Shown here: positions 55,238 to 64,000 of the stretch, in pieces | How the letters are laid out: each line of letters begins with the position of its first letter | How positions within the stretch are numbered: the stretch's first letter is position 1 | Source: Batillaria attramentaria | Taxonomy: Eukaryota > Mollusca > Gastropoda > Batillariidae | Reading direction: 5' to 3' | Length of the DNA: 64,000 bases | Assembly: GCA_018292915.2 (NCBI GenBank) | Contig: JACVVK020000293.1 | Coordinates: forward strand, 770,001 to 834,000 | The notes under the pieces: generated by a model | Told to the model about the DNA's origin: nothing | The model's database searches: none | Seen by the model: the letters and a program-made list of their open reading frames with translations, nothing else | Made by a program: the position numbers and the translations under genes

Positions 55238-55830
55238 TCAGGTACGGTTTACGCCAAAAGTATAAAAGCGACAACATCCAAAATTCACTCAGTTGAGAGT
55301 CCGTATTCATGCTATCTATGTCCCAAAAATGGAGTGGTTTAGGTAAATATTACGCCTTTAAACGCCAGAAAGCCACTTTTTTTGAAAAGGGCGATAACTC
55401 GCAAATCATGTGTGCAATTGTACCTGGATCGGGCCTTCTATTCAACAATCTTGATTCATTTAGAAACCCCAAATTTGAAATCGATCGGTTTAGTATTTTC
55501 GGAGAAATAGGCATCTGAACTGGGTTCACATGCAATGTCAACTCAGGCTCGGTTTACATGAAAACTATAAGAGCGACCATTTTCTAGTAGTGAGTCAATT
55601 CAGAGTCCGTATTCAAGCTATCTACTGCCAAAAAATTGAGTGATTTAAATAAATATTACGCCTGTACACGAAAGACAACCAACTTGTCTCAAAAGGGCGA
55701 TAACTCCCAAATCACTTAAGCAATCATCACACGCTTTAATCGTCTAATGTAACATTTTGATAAATTTGGATACCCCAAATTTGAAGCCATTCGGTTAAGT
55801 ATCTTCGAAGAAACGGGCCCGGACACAATT
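55238..55830 (+). repeat. Tandem duplication, period about 305 bp
   Basis: Unit 1 begins GGTACGGTTTACGCC (55241) and unit 2 GGCTCGGTTTACATG (55546). Both carry CAGAGTCCGTATTCA-GCTATCT-type blocks, AAATATTACGCC, AAAGGGCGATAACTC-CAAATCA and CCCCAAATTTGAA...TCGGTT-AGTAT-TTCG. The GATAACTC and AAATTTGAA-CGATCGGTT strings are of a kind common in molluscan intergenic DNA. That is memory-based and unverified. Confidence 0.88.
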
Positions 55831-55874
55831 CACACACGCACACACGCACACACGCACACACACACGCACACACA
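55829..55874. repeat. (CACG)n/(CA)n array
   Basis: ACACACG-type units, about 45 bp. Confidence 0.9.
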
Positions 55875-55914
55875 TCCGCACAGACGGCACTCACTGAGGA
55901 GGAGAACTGCGTTC

Positions 55915-56005
55915 GGAACACCATACGCGTCAGCATCGATGACGCAAGTTTTCTTACGTCATTGTCAGAGTTACACTTGCATAATCGTCTCTGCGGGAGA
56001 TCGGC
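55915..56005. mobile_element. Partial second copy of the GTTTACACT element core
   Basis: GATGACGCAAGTTTTCTTACGTCA and TTGTCAGAGTTACACTTGCA match the centre of the element at 50285-50345 (GACGTAAGTTTTCCTACGTC, CTGTCAGAGGTAGACTTGCA). The inverted ends are missing. Confidence 0.6.
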
Positions 56006-56009
56006 AGTG

Positions 56010-56785
56010 ACGTGCGTTTGTACCACAGATGCTTGCCTATGAACGTGGAAATTTTAGCCCGTCCTATTATGTTGTTTCCATTACTATGGAAACAACATAA
56101 AAAAACGCCTGCGGTCGTCCTTCAGTTCAAAAACCGGGGAACATTCACTGCAGATGGCTTGTTTATCGCCCAATAGGAATTTCCAATCTGGTTTTGGATT
56201 GTTGTTGTTTTTTTATCTCCAGTCGGCGACACCTGCATCTGTAACTGTTACAAAGTCACTATGCAGAAGAGGTAAAAGCGTTGACTACATCAGCCACAGT
56301 CGAACAACCTTGCTGGAACACAGGACAGCTCATGAAGACCCTTGTCGTGAACCCCCTACACAGGGCTATTAAAACCAAACGCGGAATCTATCATCCACAC
56401 ACATCTTTCCTCAGCAATGTGAACGAACACTGGTATTGTTCTTAAGCTGTATCCTGGATATTTCACCCAAACCGCAAAGCCATTGTTATGTTGTGGAGTT
56501 GTATACATAACCGCAACGCCTCGGCGTGCCGAAGCCTGATTCGCCCGCCCAACACGAATCGCAAAACAACAACCGGCTTTTATATCCTGAGCCGTGAACG
56601 CTATAAACCTCGAGAAAATATTCCTCAGATAGGTGAATCCACAATAATCTGACAGTGACACTGAAGCCGGAGTACTCGACTCCCAATGTTTTTAGCCCTA
56701 GTAGTTTTAACCGAAAGGCTGATTATACACAGCAGAAGATCAAATGCTTACCCATGCGATCTCTCGTTTTCTAGATAGTCAAGGG
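56010..56785. other. Unassigned sequence
   Basis: A short inverted repeat TGTTTCCAT-AC-ATGGAAACA lies at 56071-56092. Frames at 56356-56686 (minus) have no motif. Confidence 0.45.
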
Positions 56786-56789
56786 GGTT

Positions 56790-57148
56790 AATGCTACCAT
56801 TTTTTATGCTCACATATCGTTCTGGGCTGTTTTCGTGGTATCTATCATCACATCACTTAGACATCTGCACAGTGACAGCGTCTGTAATGCTGGCAATGAT
56901 TGAACCAACAGAAGCGTACTCGATCACATGGTGACCACACTGAGCGCCCCAGTAGTGTAACAACAATTGCAGACTTTGAATGTTCGACCGCTCGAGGAAA
57001 GTGTAAACAACACAGTATCGCATTGAGAGCCGTACTAATCGTCAAGACAGAGTATTTCGAAAGTACAGGCGCACTCACGAGCGAAACTGTTCCAAAACAT
57101 AAGCTGGCTTTAACAAAGATGGAATTAGCCTGTTTAATAACGGTGATA
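56790..57148 (-). repeat. Repeat A copy e, full-length
   Basis: From GTTAATGCTACCATTTTTTA (minus-strand end) to GGAATTAGCCTGTTTAATAA (minus-strand start). It shares TTTCGTGGTATCTATCATCA, AGCGTACTCGATC, GACTTTGAATGTTCGACCGC and GAAACTGTTCCAAAACATAA. The frame 56900-57277 runs through it by chance, since it is not open in the other copies. Confidence 0.8.
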
Positions 57149-57419
57149 TTCCAGCAAACCCTAGATGCGACCGGTCAACGTACTGTCCACATGTCAACAG
57201 TTCTGATGCGCTCAGCGAAGGCACCAAGATCCCGGAAGCGGGAGACTGACTGGCTGCCTGAGGTCACTGACCGGTGAACCTGACAGTTCTTCCGACAGGT
57301 CTTGGCATCGTGCCGGCCACTGACGAGCAGGAATAGTGTTCGGTGAAAGCTGATGTAGGCATGAGACTAACTATTCACGGTAACATCAGGGATCGCCTCA
57401 AGTGCATCCTTGTCTGTCA

Positions 57420-57460
57420 AGTTCCTTAATAATAAAAAAAAATAAAATAAAAAAAGAACA
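57420..57460. repeat. A-rich tract
   Basis: AATAAAAAAAA units, about 40 bp. Confidence 0.75.
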
Positions 57461-57639
57461 GCTTACGCTTACATCAGCTATAATTGTTTAAATACGTGTA
57501 ACCGGACTTGAAAGGATTAAAAAAAAACTGTTCCCGTTAGAAAGTGATACTAGTTGTCATATGTGTGCCATTGCGTGTCTCATGCCATTCAGTTGGCGAA
57601 AACGATCCACTCTATCTACAGAGAGCGGTCTCCTCTTCG

Positions 57640-57680
57640 TTCCCCCCCCCCCCCCCCCCACACACACACACCCTTCCCCC
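57640..57680. repeat. (C)n(CA)n tract
   Basis: C run of about 17 followed by CA and further C. Confidence 0.9.
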
Positions 57681-57983
57681 CGGGATACTAACTCTGAAAT
57701 GACTGTGTCCACCACACTTTCTCTTCCGTTTTTGGTTTGTTTGTTTGTTTGTTTTTGCTTTCCTGTATCGTGTATACATGCATCTGAGAATGCAATGCAA
57801 GAATGCAATGACCCTACCTCCGGTAAAATTACAATCTCGCTAACCGTCTAGCTAAAAAAAAATCCAAGATAAAAAACAAAAACCACTCCGGTTAACATCA
57901 TTTATTTGCATTCTTGTGTACTTCCTTCCCCGTTGCACAATAACGCCACTGAGCAGCCAGCAAGTGGCTTGACGAAGTTCAAC

Positions 57984-57985
<2 letters not shown>

Positions 57986-58011
<26 letters not shown>
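57986..58011. repeat. (CT)n microsatellite
   Basis: About 13 CT units. Confidence 0.95.
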
Positions 58012-58015
<4 letters not shown>

Positions 58016-58377
58016 GGTGCGGACGGAAAGACCGAAACGTTTGTAAATTGTTGATTCTTCCTGAAAGTCTTCATGACGGGAAAGCCACCGGACGCGCCTA
58101 CGTGACATTTTTGATGTGATATCAATCTGCGATACACAAAATGCAGTCAGCGTGACAACTGACTACATCACTGCAGGAACTAGTATGATTGTGTGCGGAT
58201 GTATCCGCAGGTACTCAAAGTGTACGAAAAACAATTGGGGGTACACAAAACTGTCGTGAGCGTGCGAAAACTGTTTCCGGCGTCCCGATGAGTACAGGCA
58301 CCAAGTTTAATCGCGATGTGAGAACTCTAAAATTGTGTTTTCTAATCTCCCTGTTTGGTGGTACGTGGAGAGAAAGG

Positions 58378-58555
58378 TTTAGTTTAGTTTAGTTTAGTTT
58401 AGTTTAGTTATTTAGGGCTTAACACCGCGCAAGCAACAAAGACTATTTCGCGTAAGGTGGTGGAAAATGGCGTTAAACTCCGATTTTCCAACCAGTTCCC
58501 CCCTCCAGAACGAACCCGGGGTTCCCCTGAGTCAGTATACCCACCAATCTTGATC
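58378..58555 (-). mobile_element. Retroposon-like 3' end with (CTAAA)n tail
   Basis: On the minus strand GCGGTGTTAAGCCCTAAATA leads into CTAAA units (plus-strand TTTAG, 58378-58408). The tail unit is the same as that of the complete RTE-like element at 45632-45650. In plus orientation 58454-58480 reads GTGGTGGAAAATGGCGTTAA, two changes from the SINE-1 middle domain in about 25 bp. A SINE that uses the RTE tail, or a mosaic of two elements, would explain this. Confidence 0.5.
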
Positions 58556-58556
58556 G

Positions 58557-58557
58557 C

Positions 58558-58588
<31 letters not shown>
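58557..58588. repeat. (CAGA)n microsatellite
   Basis: About seven CAGA units. Confidence 0.94.
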
Positions 58589-58589
<1 letters not shown>

Positions 58590-58599
58590 CTGACAGACA

Positions 58600-59455
58600 C
58601 TGTTCATTTGTATAGAATTATAACTATACAGATGCCAGCAAACAGTGCGATGCTAGACACTGCAAAACAGCTCAGCGAAGACGGGTCTTCAATACTCCGT
58701 TAGCGAAAGCTGTTACTGTATCCATCACTACTGTGGAACGCGTTAATTTACGAGCAGCAGTGCCGTAAATGTATATATACAGAGAGAAAGGTCATTCCTC
58801 GCCGCATAACTAATACGTCTTTTCACCATACACGGGCTCGATTCCGTACGCACTGGTAACTGGTGATATCACGTCCAAATTCAGCGTTGTCTACACCGGG
58901 TCGGCAAATCTGCTCAAGAGAATAATGATGTTTATTCTTAGGCAACACGGACTTTGCCCAGTAGGCTACACCCCATAAGAGCACTACAACAAAGAATATA
59001 AATGAACTCAGCAGACCTCCGCAACTATACAAATGTCCTACTTTGTCCTGTTTTTGTTTTGTTGTTTTTAAAAACCGATCACGATTTTGTCATTCCACAA
59101 ACTGCGTCTTTATTTGTCATGTAAGTTTCGATATTTACAAGGGGGAATCATTAATGGGATTAACTTACAATTTTAAGAAATACTGAAGTAGAAAATTACG
59201 TTTTAACCAGTCCGATTATCTCGGTCAAAGCCGCAGGGAAAAGCACAAAGCAGAGACGACAAGGACTCCGCCGAATTCGTAGCGCAAATATAATTATATA
59301 GGACAAACTCGTAGAGCAACGACAGACAAAGCGAATGAAAATATTTATTAGGAAGCGGGCAAGAGTAAGGTGGCCGTGCTCGTTTCATTACATTGTACGC
59401 ATGTTTAATACCGTTGTTTTGCGTTAGAAGGTGGTGACCGTTTTATTTGAATCTC
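58600..59455. other. Unassigned sequence
   Basis: Nothing recognised; short frames only. Confidence 0.5.
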
Positions 59456-59460
59456 CGCAT

Positions 59461-59508
<48 letters not shown>

Positions 59509-59532
59509 CCCCCCCTCCAACACCCCCGCGAG

Positions 59533-59593
<61 letters not shown>
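59461..59593. repeat. (CT)n ... (GT)n microsatellites
   Basis: CT 59461-59504, a C-rich spacer, and GT 59535-59593. Confidence 0.97.
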
Positions 59594-59596
<3 letters not shown>

Positions 59597-59666
59597 ACTT
59601 TGTCCATTCCCCCAAACCCCGTTACGGCAGAAAGGGATAAAATCTTTTGAGATCTCACTTTGACTC

Positions 59667-59667
<1 letters not shown>

Positions 59668-59745
<78 letters not shown>
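59668..59745. repeat. (GT)n microsatellite
   Basis: About 38 pure GT units, among the longest single runs here. Confidence 0.98.
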
Positions 59746-60326
59746 ATGTGCTCATTTATTTTGCCAATACGCGCACTTACTTGCGTCAGAGAGAGAGAGA
59801 GAGAGCACTGTAAGACTCCGACCCCTGTTTACAATCCGTCCCCATATCTGCATATCAATTCATCTCACGCGCATTCCTAAACCAAAAAACCGCTAGTACA
59901 AATGTTATTCATTTCAACCCCTATTAAACCCAGTCATCAATCATTCATCAGAATCATTAAAACCATCGTAACACAAGTACGGAGGAAAAAAAAAAAAAAA
60001 AAAAAGCCTGAATGCCTCGTGCCCAAGTGAACAAATTGCTTCTGACAGAAAATCTATACAACGGATTAGGAGTCCCCCTTTCCGAGATCGCACTCCCTCT
60101 TGGGAGTTCCTTCGGGAGTAATTCACGTCTCGCCCTTCCAACGTCATGCTTGTGCAAAAACGAGCATTAAGAGTCAAATGGTTTGAAATCAGTGGGCGTT
60201 ATGCTGTAGGGGTTCATAATCAATGAAGGCCTGCGACGTGGCCAGGTCGTGCCCATTACACTTTGTTGGCCTGCAGTAAACCGTTAAAATGGTCGACAGT
60301 TCAAGTTGTTGTGCGCCTTCAAGTCA

Positions 60327-60329
60327 GCC

Positions 60330-60363
<34 letters not shown>

Positions 60364-60364
60364 T
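60327..60364. repeat. (C)n(CT)n tract
   Basis: C run then about 11 CT units. Confidence 0.92.
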
Positions 60365-60429
60365 TATTTTACACTGGTAAAGTATTTGACAAGGTAAAAA
60401 GCCAGTTTTCGATCAAGCGTTGCTACAAC

Positions 60430-60432
60430 ACA

Positions 60433-60464
<32 letters not shown>

Positions 60465-60479
60465 CAGACAGACAGAGAC

Positions 60480-60522
<43 letters not shown>
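60430..60522. repeat. (GA)n/(CAGA)n mixed array
   Basis: Alternating GA and CAGA blocks over about 90 bp. Confidence 0.94.
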
Positions 60523-60691
60523 GAAGGCTCAAAGTGTGCGTGTGCACTTTCAAAGCTCAACTAACGGAAGAACACTAAAGCGAGAACGAAACTTTCCTAT
60601 CATCAAATGAAAGTCCCAGTGCAACATGACACTGAACATGCCAGCATGTCCTCTTCTAATATTTTGTGACGGGTGTCCCACTTTCTGGACT

Positions 60692-60770
60692 AAAAAAAAA
60701 CCCACCCCCCCCCCCAAAAAAAAAAAAAAAACAAAAAAAAAAAAAAACCAACAACAACAACAACAAAAAA
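60692..60770. repeat. A-rich, C run and (CAA)n tract
   Basis: A9, C-rich, A-rich and about five CAA units. Confidence 0.85.
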
Positions 60771-60779
60771 CCAAACACG

Positions 60780-61680
60780 TAACGCTGTGAAAGCCGCAAA
60801 CATTCCTATCCGTGCACAATGACGTGTGTGTGTCTAATTTAGCAGGTATCTTCATATTTGCATGCTGTGCTAGTGTCACATAAATATCTTAAACCTGTCA
60901 TGGTTAGGCTGAAGGGAAAGGGTCTCATGCATTTTAACTGCACAATGCGTGGATAACGATGAGACAACACGATACTGACTCGCCCCCTGAAAGTTTCTAC
61001 CACATACCCTGTCCGTAGAAAAATCCTTGATACAATGCTAATAATCTGACCATCGAAGCTCTCAACGCGCGTCATTCAGGAATCAATCAGCAAAGACATA
61101 ATGCTCACGACTTACTTCACCTATTCGTAAAAGACTTGAAGACTAGCGTATCGTACAAAAAAGACATTATTCGCCAACTGAGTAAAGATTAAAAACAAAT
61201 CAATGTCTTCATTACTTCTTGAACTGTCGCTGCAGGCCGTGTAGGCAACTTTCCCGTTCTCATGCGATAACTAAAATAGCAACCTTTACCGGACACAGGA
61301 CAGGAATGTGAAACACCGAAACAAACAAACGCAAACCGCAACGGGTCAGGGTCGTTGCACGTGACACACGCTGGCCTGGTCTGAGGGACAACAGGAATGT
61401 GCAAACAAGCGGGCGAGGCAAGAAGGGGGAGGGGGGGAGGGTGCGCAGTGCAGCACAGTGCAGCGTGGTGCATCTGCCCCCCCCCCCACCCCCGCCCTCC
61501 TGGAAGCTATGCAGGCAGCACAGTGCAGAGGGGTCGATGGCCTACGGGAAGCGGAGTGGTTGAAACAAATCCCGCTCGTTTGTTCGCCGCTAATGGAGGA
61601 AAGCGAAACAATTTTGTGGATTACTGATACAAGGCGCCTTCAAGCCTGTAGCCAAGATGGGGCTTGAGGAGTGAGGCGAA
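60780..61680. other. Unassigned sequence
   Basis: No gene recognised. G-rich 61424-61442 and C-rich 61480-61498 strings occur within overlapping frames on both strands. Confidence 0.45.
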
Positions 61681-61684
61681 AAAA

Positions 61685-61794
<110 letters not shown>

Positions 61795-61799
61795 TGAAG

Positions 61800-62460
61800 G
61801 GCGATCATAAAAAAAACGCAAATTGTTTTGGCTGCGTAACTACACACTACAGCTATCCTCCAGTCTTTGCCTAACTGTGCTAAACAGCAAACATTAAAAA
61901 AAAACAACAAAGTAACAAAGCTATGAACACATGAGTCAATCCTGACAGACTCTGTCTAGGATACTTTTCTTCAAATTCCCAAACGCATGGACGTGGAGCG
62001 CGCACAGGATTTTTCCAGCCCACAGATGCCATCTTGACGCTGGACTGAACTGAACTGGCTACTGAATTCTTCACTCAAATCCTTCAACTTTTTTTCCCCC
62101 CTTTTATAAATTTCCCCAAATTCACGGCGAGAAGGAGAGATCTCTAGATTGGCTGGCTGCAGAAATACGCAGTAGATAAACAGACGCGAAAACATGCTCG
62201 TTTTGGAGATTGCGACTGATAACGCTGTACCGTAGTAAGGTTGCCCCCAAAACGCTCTATTCAATCGTCTCGTTTTGCCCGAGGAGATGCCGAGTTGTTC
62301 ACCGCAAAATGCAAATGAAAGCAGTTGCATGGCTGAACGTATCAACCGGGGCGCACCAGTGTTGGAGGCAGTCAGCTGTCCAAGTTATCGATCCCGTGCC
62401 ATTCTGCATGAACAGCGTGGGAGAGGAAAGGGCTAAAATATGCACGAAAAGAAAACTAGA
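61800..62460. other. Unassigned sequence
   Basis: The minus frame 61971-62345 (124 codons) has no known motif; no other features. Confidence 0.45.
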
Positions 62461-62462
62461 AA

Positions 62463-62463
<1 letters not shown>

Positions 62464-62549
<86 letters not shown>
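62464..62549. repeat. (CT)n(CA)n compound microsatellite
   Basis: CT 62464-62498, CA 62498-62549. Confidence 0.97.
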
Positions 62550-62550
<1 letters not shown>

Positions 62551-62619
62551 GCATGCGCGCGGAACAAAAACTGAAGATTTTCCCTCGCATAAAAGAAACA
62601 AACAATATGAACAGGAAAC

Positions 62620-62643
62620 TCTCTCTCTCTCTCTCTCTCTCTC
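62620..62643. repeat. (CT)n microsatellite
   Basis: About 11 CT units. Confidence 0.94.
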
Positions 62644-62649
62644 GTCACA

Positions 62650-63405
62650 AGTTGTGATCATGTGACCCGACGAGACGGACGCTTGAAGTAAATATGGATA
62701 CAGTCTCATTGACGCACGCGACAATTCATCACCGGTTGCACTTTCGTTCCACCCCGGCCGAATTACCGCTGAAAATGTTCTACGTTCTACGAAAGTGTCC
62801 TTCATACGTTCACAGACGCAGACAACGTGTTAGCTGGTAAACAGATACAGCCCCCCCCCCCCCCAAAAAAAAAAAAAATAAATAAAAATAAATTGCCGGT
62901 TCGATTAAACTCTGCCGCTCGTAAATAGACACAGCATAACTGACAAGAATTGTTCGATTAAACTCCGCAGCGTGAAACATATCAGGCAGGATGGGTAGAA
63001 GAAGTCTGTCGAGACACAAAACGCGTGCACAGTTTGTTTCCAACTTCAGGAGACATCGTGACTTGATATATTTGTTCCTTCTGCGTTGTGTTATCACACT
63101 CTTTCCCCCAACCTTTTTCAACAGCTGACAGTTTGAATTTCGGTTGACACTGTCACCTGATCCGTTTGTTTCAGCTGCGTTTGGTGTTAATCATACTTCG
63201 TGATAATTATTCGCGATGCGTTTATGCGTGGGACGCTTAGTTCCCTGACTCAGCCGGGCTTGCGTTGCGACATCTGGTGTGCTGGTTTCATTAGACAGTA
63301 AAAATTAACTGCTTTCGTAGATACGAAAATCGGACAATATGGGCCTTCTGTTGTGCTCACTATATAAAGGTCTCGTTGTGTGTCTGGCTACCAGTATGAT
63401 GACTG
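62650..63405. other. Unassigned sequence
   Basis: A C/A homopolymer pair at 62850-62880, and GTTCGATTAAACTC present twice (62898, 62951). No gene recognised. Confidence 0.45.
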
Positions 63406-63407
63406 TA

Positions 63408-63511
63408 TCAGTTCGAATCCCGCCTGAGGCCAAACATCTCGTCGCCCCGTCTTTGATATCACCCTTACGTGGTGGAAAAGGACGTTAAACTACCAAACAC
63501 CCACCCACCCA
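63408..63511 (+). mobile_element. SINE-1 copy lacking the 5' half
   Basis: Starts at the B box (CAGTTCGAATCCCGCCTGAGG) and runs through TTTGATATCACCC and GTGGTGGAAAAGGACGTT to CCAAACACCCACCCACCC. The A-box half is absent and about 15 bp of the middle are deleted. It lies 60 bp from, and in opposite orientation to, the complete copy at 63571. Confidence 0.88.
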
Positions 63512-63570
63512 TGACTGATATGTATCAGAGACAGCTAGACACAGGGAAACAGAGAAATCAATGCACATGA

Positions 63571-63741
63571 GGGTGGGTGGGTGTTTGGGAGTTTAACGTC
63601 CTTTTCCACCACGTACGGGTGATATCAAAGACGGGGCAACGATGAAAAAGCCAGCACAATATGTGGCCCCAGCTGGGATCGACCTCACGACCCGAGCATT
63701 GGAGGTCCAACGCTCTTACCATTCGGCCACCCCGGCTCCCC
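63571..63741 (-). mobile_element. SINE-1 copy with perfect 13-bp target-site duplication
   Basis: TCAATGCACATGA occurs at 63558-63570 and 63742-63754. Full-length and near consensus; tail complement GGGTGGGTGGGTGTTTGG at the left. Its B box reads GAGGTCGATCCC on the minus strand, so it has changed. Confidence 0.96.
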
Positions 63742-63821
63742 TCAATGCACATGAACACTAACTTTCCACGGAGTAAAGATCAGTGATAGGTTACACCTCT
63801 TTGCGAACCTGCCCTTGTTAC

Positions 63822-63844
63822 TAAGAGAGAGAGAGAGAGAGAGA
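63822..63844. repeat. (GA)n microsatellite
   Basis: About 11 GA units. Confidence 0.94.
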
Positions 63845-64000
63845 CTTGGCTGAGTTTCAAAAACCCAACGATAAAATGACAAGAGGAGGAGGGGTGGGGG
63901 AATAGGGGAGGGGTCGTTGCGCGCGCGCGCCGCGTCCATCTCACTTGTTGAGTGACTGAAAGTAGAGAGATTGGCAACGTAGGTCACGCCTCTTCACCAC

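Noticed and set aside
56900..57277. A 125-codon gene
   Set aside because: It lies within Repeat A, and the frame is not open in the other copies.

Overview
This is a gene-poor, repeat-dense stretch of an animal genome. Frequent long (CA)n/(GT)n and (GA)n/(CT)n microsatellites, tRNA-derived SINEs, an RTE-like retrotransposon and short non-autonomous DNA elements fill it. The closest fit is a marine mollusc, probably a gastropod. That is an inference from the overall texture: the microsatellite load, the 'GGGCGATAACTC' type repeat near 55.4 and 55.7 kb, and the style of the LINE and SINE tails. No database search was possible. I found no convincing host exon, no true tRNA or rRNA gene, no CRISPR array and no operon-like structure. 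Almost every open frame over 60 codons is a translated dinucleotide repeat (poly-CV, poly-TH, poly-LS, poly-RE).

The only long intact coding region is 45645-48635 (minus strand), a single ORF of about 1000 residues. It has an apurinic endonuclease-like domain followed by a reverse transcriptase. The element carrying it is bounded at 45632-48912 by a perfect 13-bp target-site duplication, so it is a complete and apparently recent insertion. Its stop codon lies inside its own (CTAAA)n-type tail. Decayed LINE pieces also occur: a C-terminal CPCG...H...C segment at 38106-38345 (minus), a possible RT C-terminus near 17.6 kb, and two related LINE 3' ends (8.9-9.06 kb and 48.93-49.1 kb) with different tetranucleotide tails.

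A tRNA-derived SINE family (here SINE-1, about 175 bp, Arg-like head, conserved middle, CACCC tail) has at least 14 recognisable copies. Six of them keep 11-14 bp target-site duplications. A second tRNA-derived family (SINE-2, Asp-like head, 3' end with ATT repeats) has one full copy at 50466-50876, one 5'-truncated copy at 3022-3330, and an isolated palindrome of its 3' end at 36024-36079. Non-autonomous DNA-element candidates include a 664-bp element with about 115-bp terminal inverted repeats and TTAA at both ends (42835-43498), a roughly 300-bp element starting and ending in GTTTACACT (50122-50425), and a dispersed roughly 340-bp family (Repeat A) with five copies.

Tandem arrays other than microsatellites are a 16-bp/143-bp hierarchical array arranged as an inverted repeat (1.4-1.9 kb), a 56-bp minisatellite (23.75-24.03 kb), a degenerate array of about 190 bp (26.27-27.05 kb), a 305-bp duplication (55.24-55.83 kb) and a duplication that includes a compound microsatellite (28.65-28.95 kb). 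The most layered region is 43.7-51.2 kb. There a dispersed repeat (Repeat B) has been interrupted by SINE-1, the GTTTACACT element, SINE-2 and Repeat C, next to the complete RTE-like element. The remaining unique sequence holds nothing I can assign.
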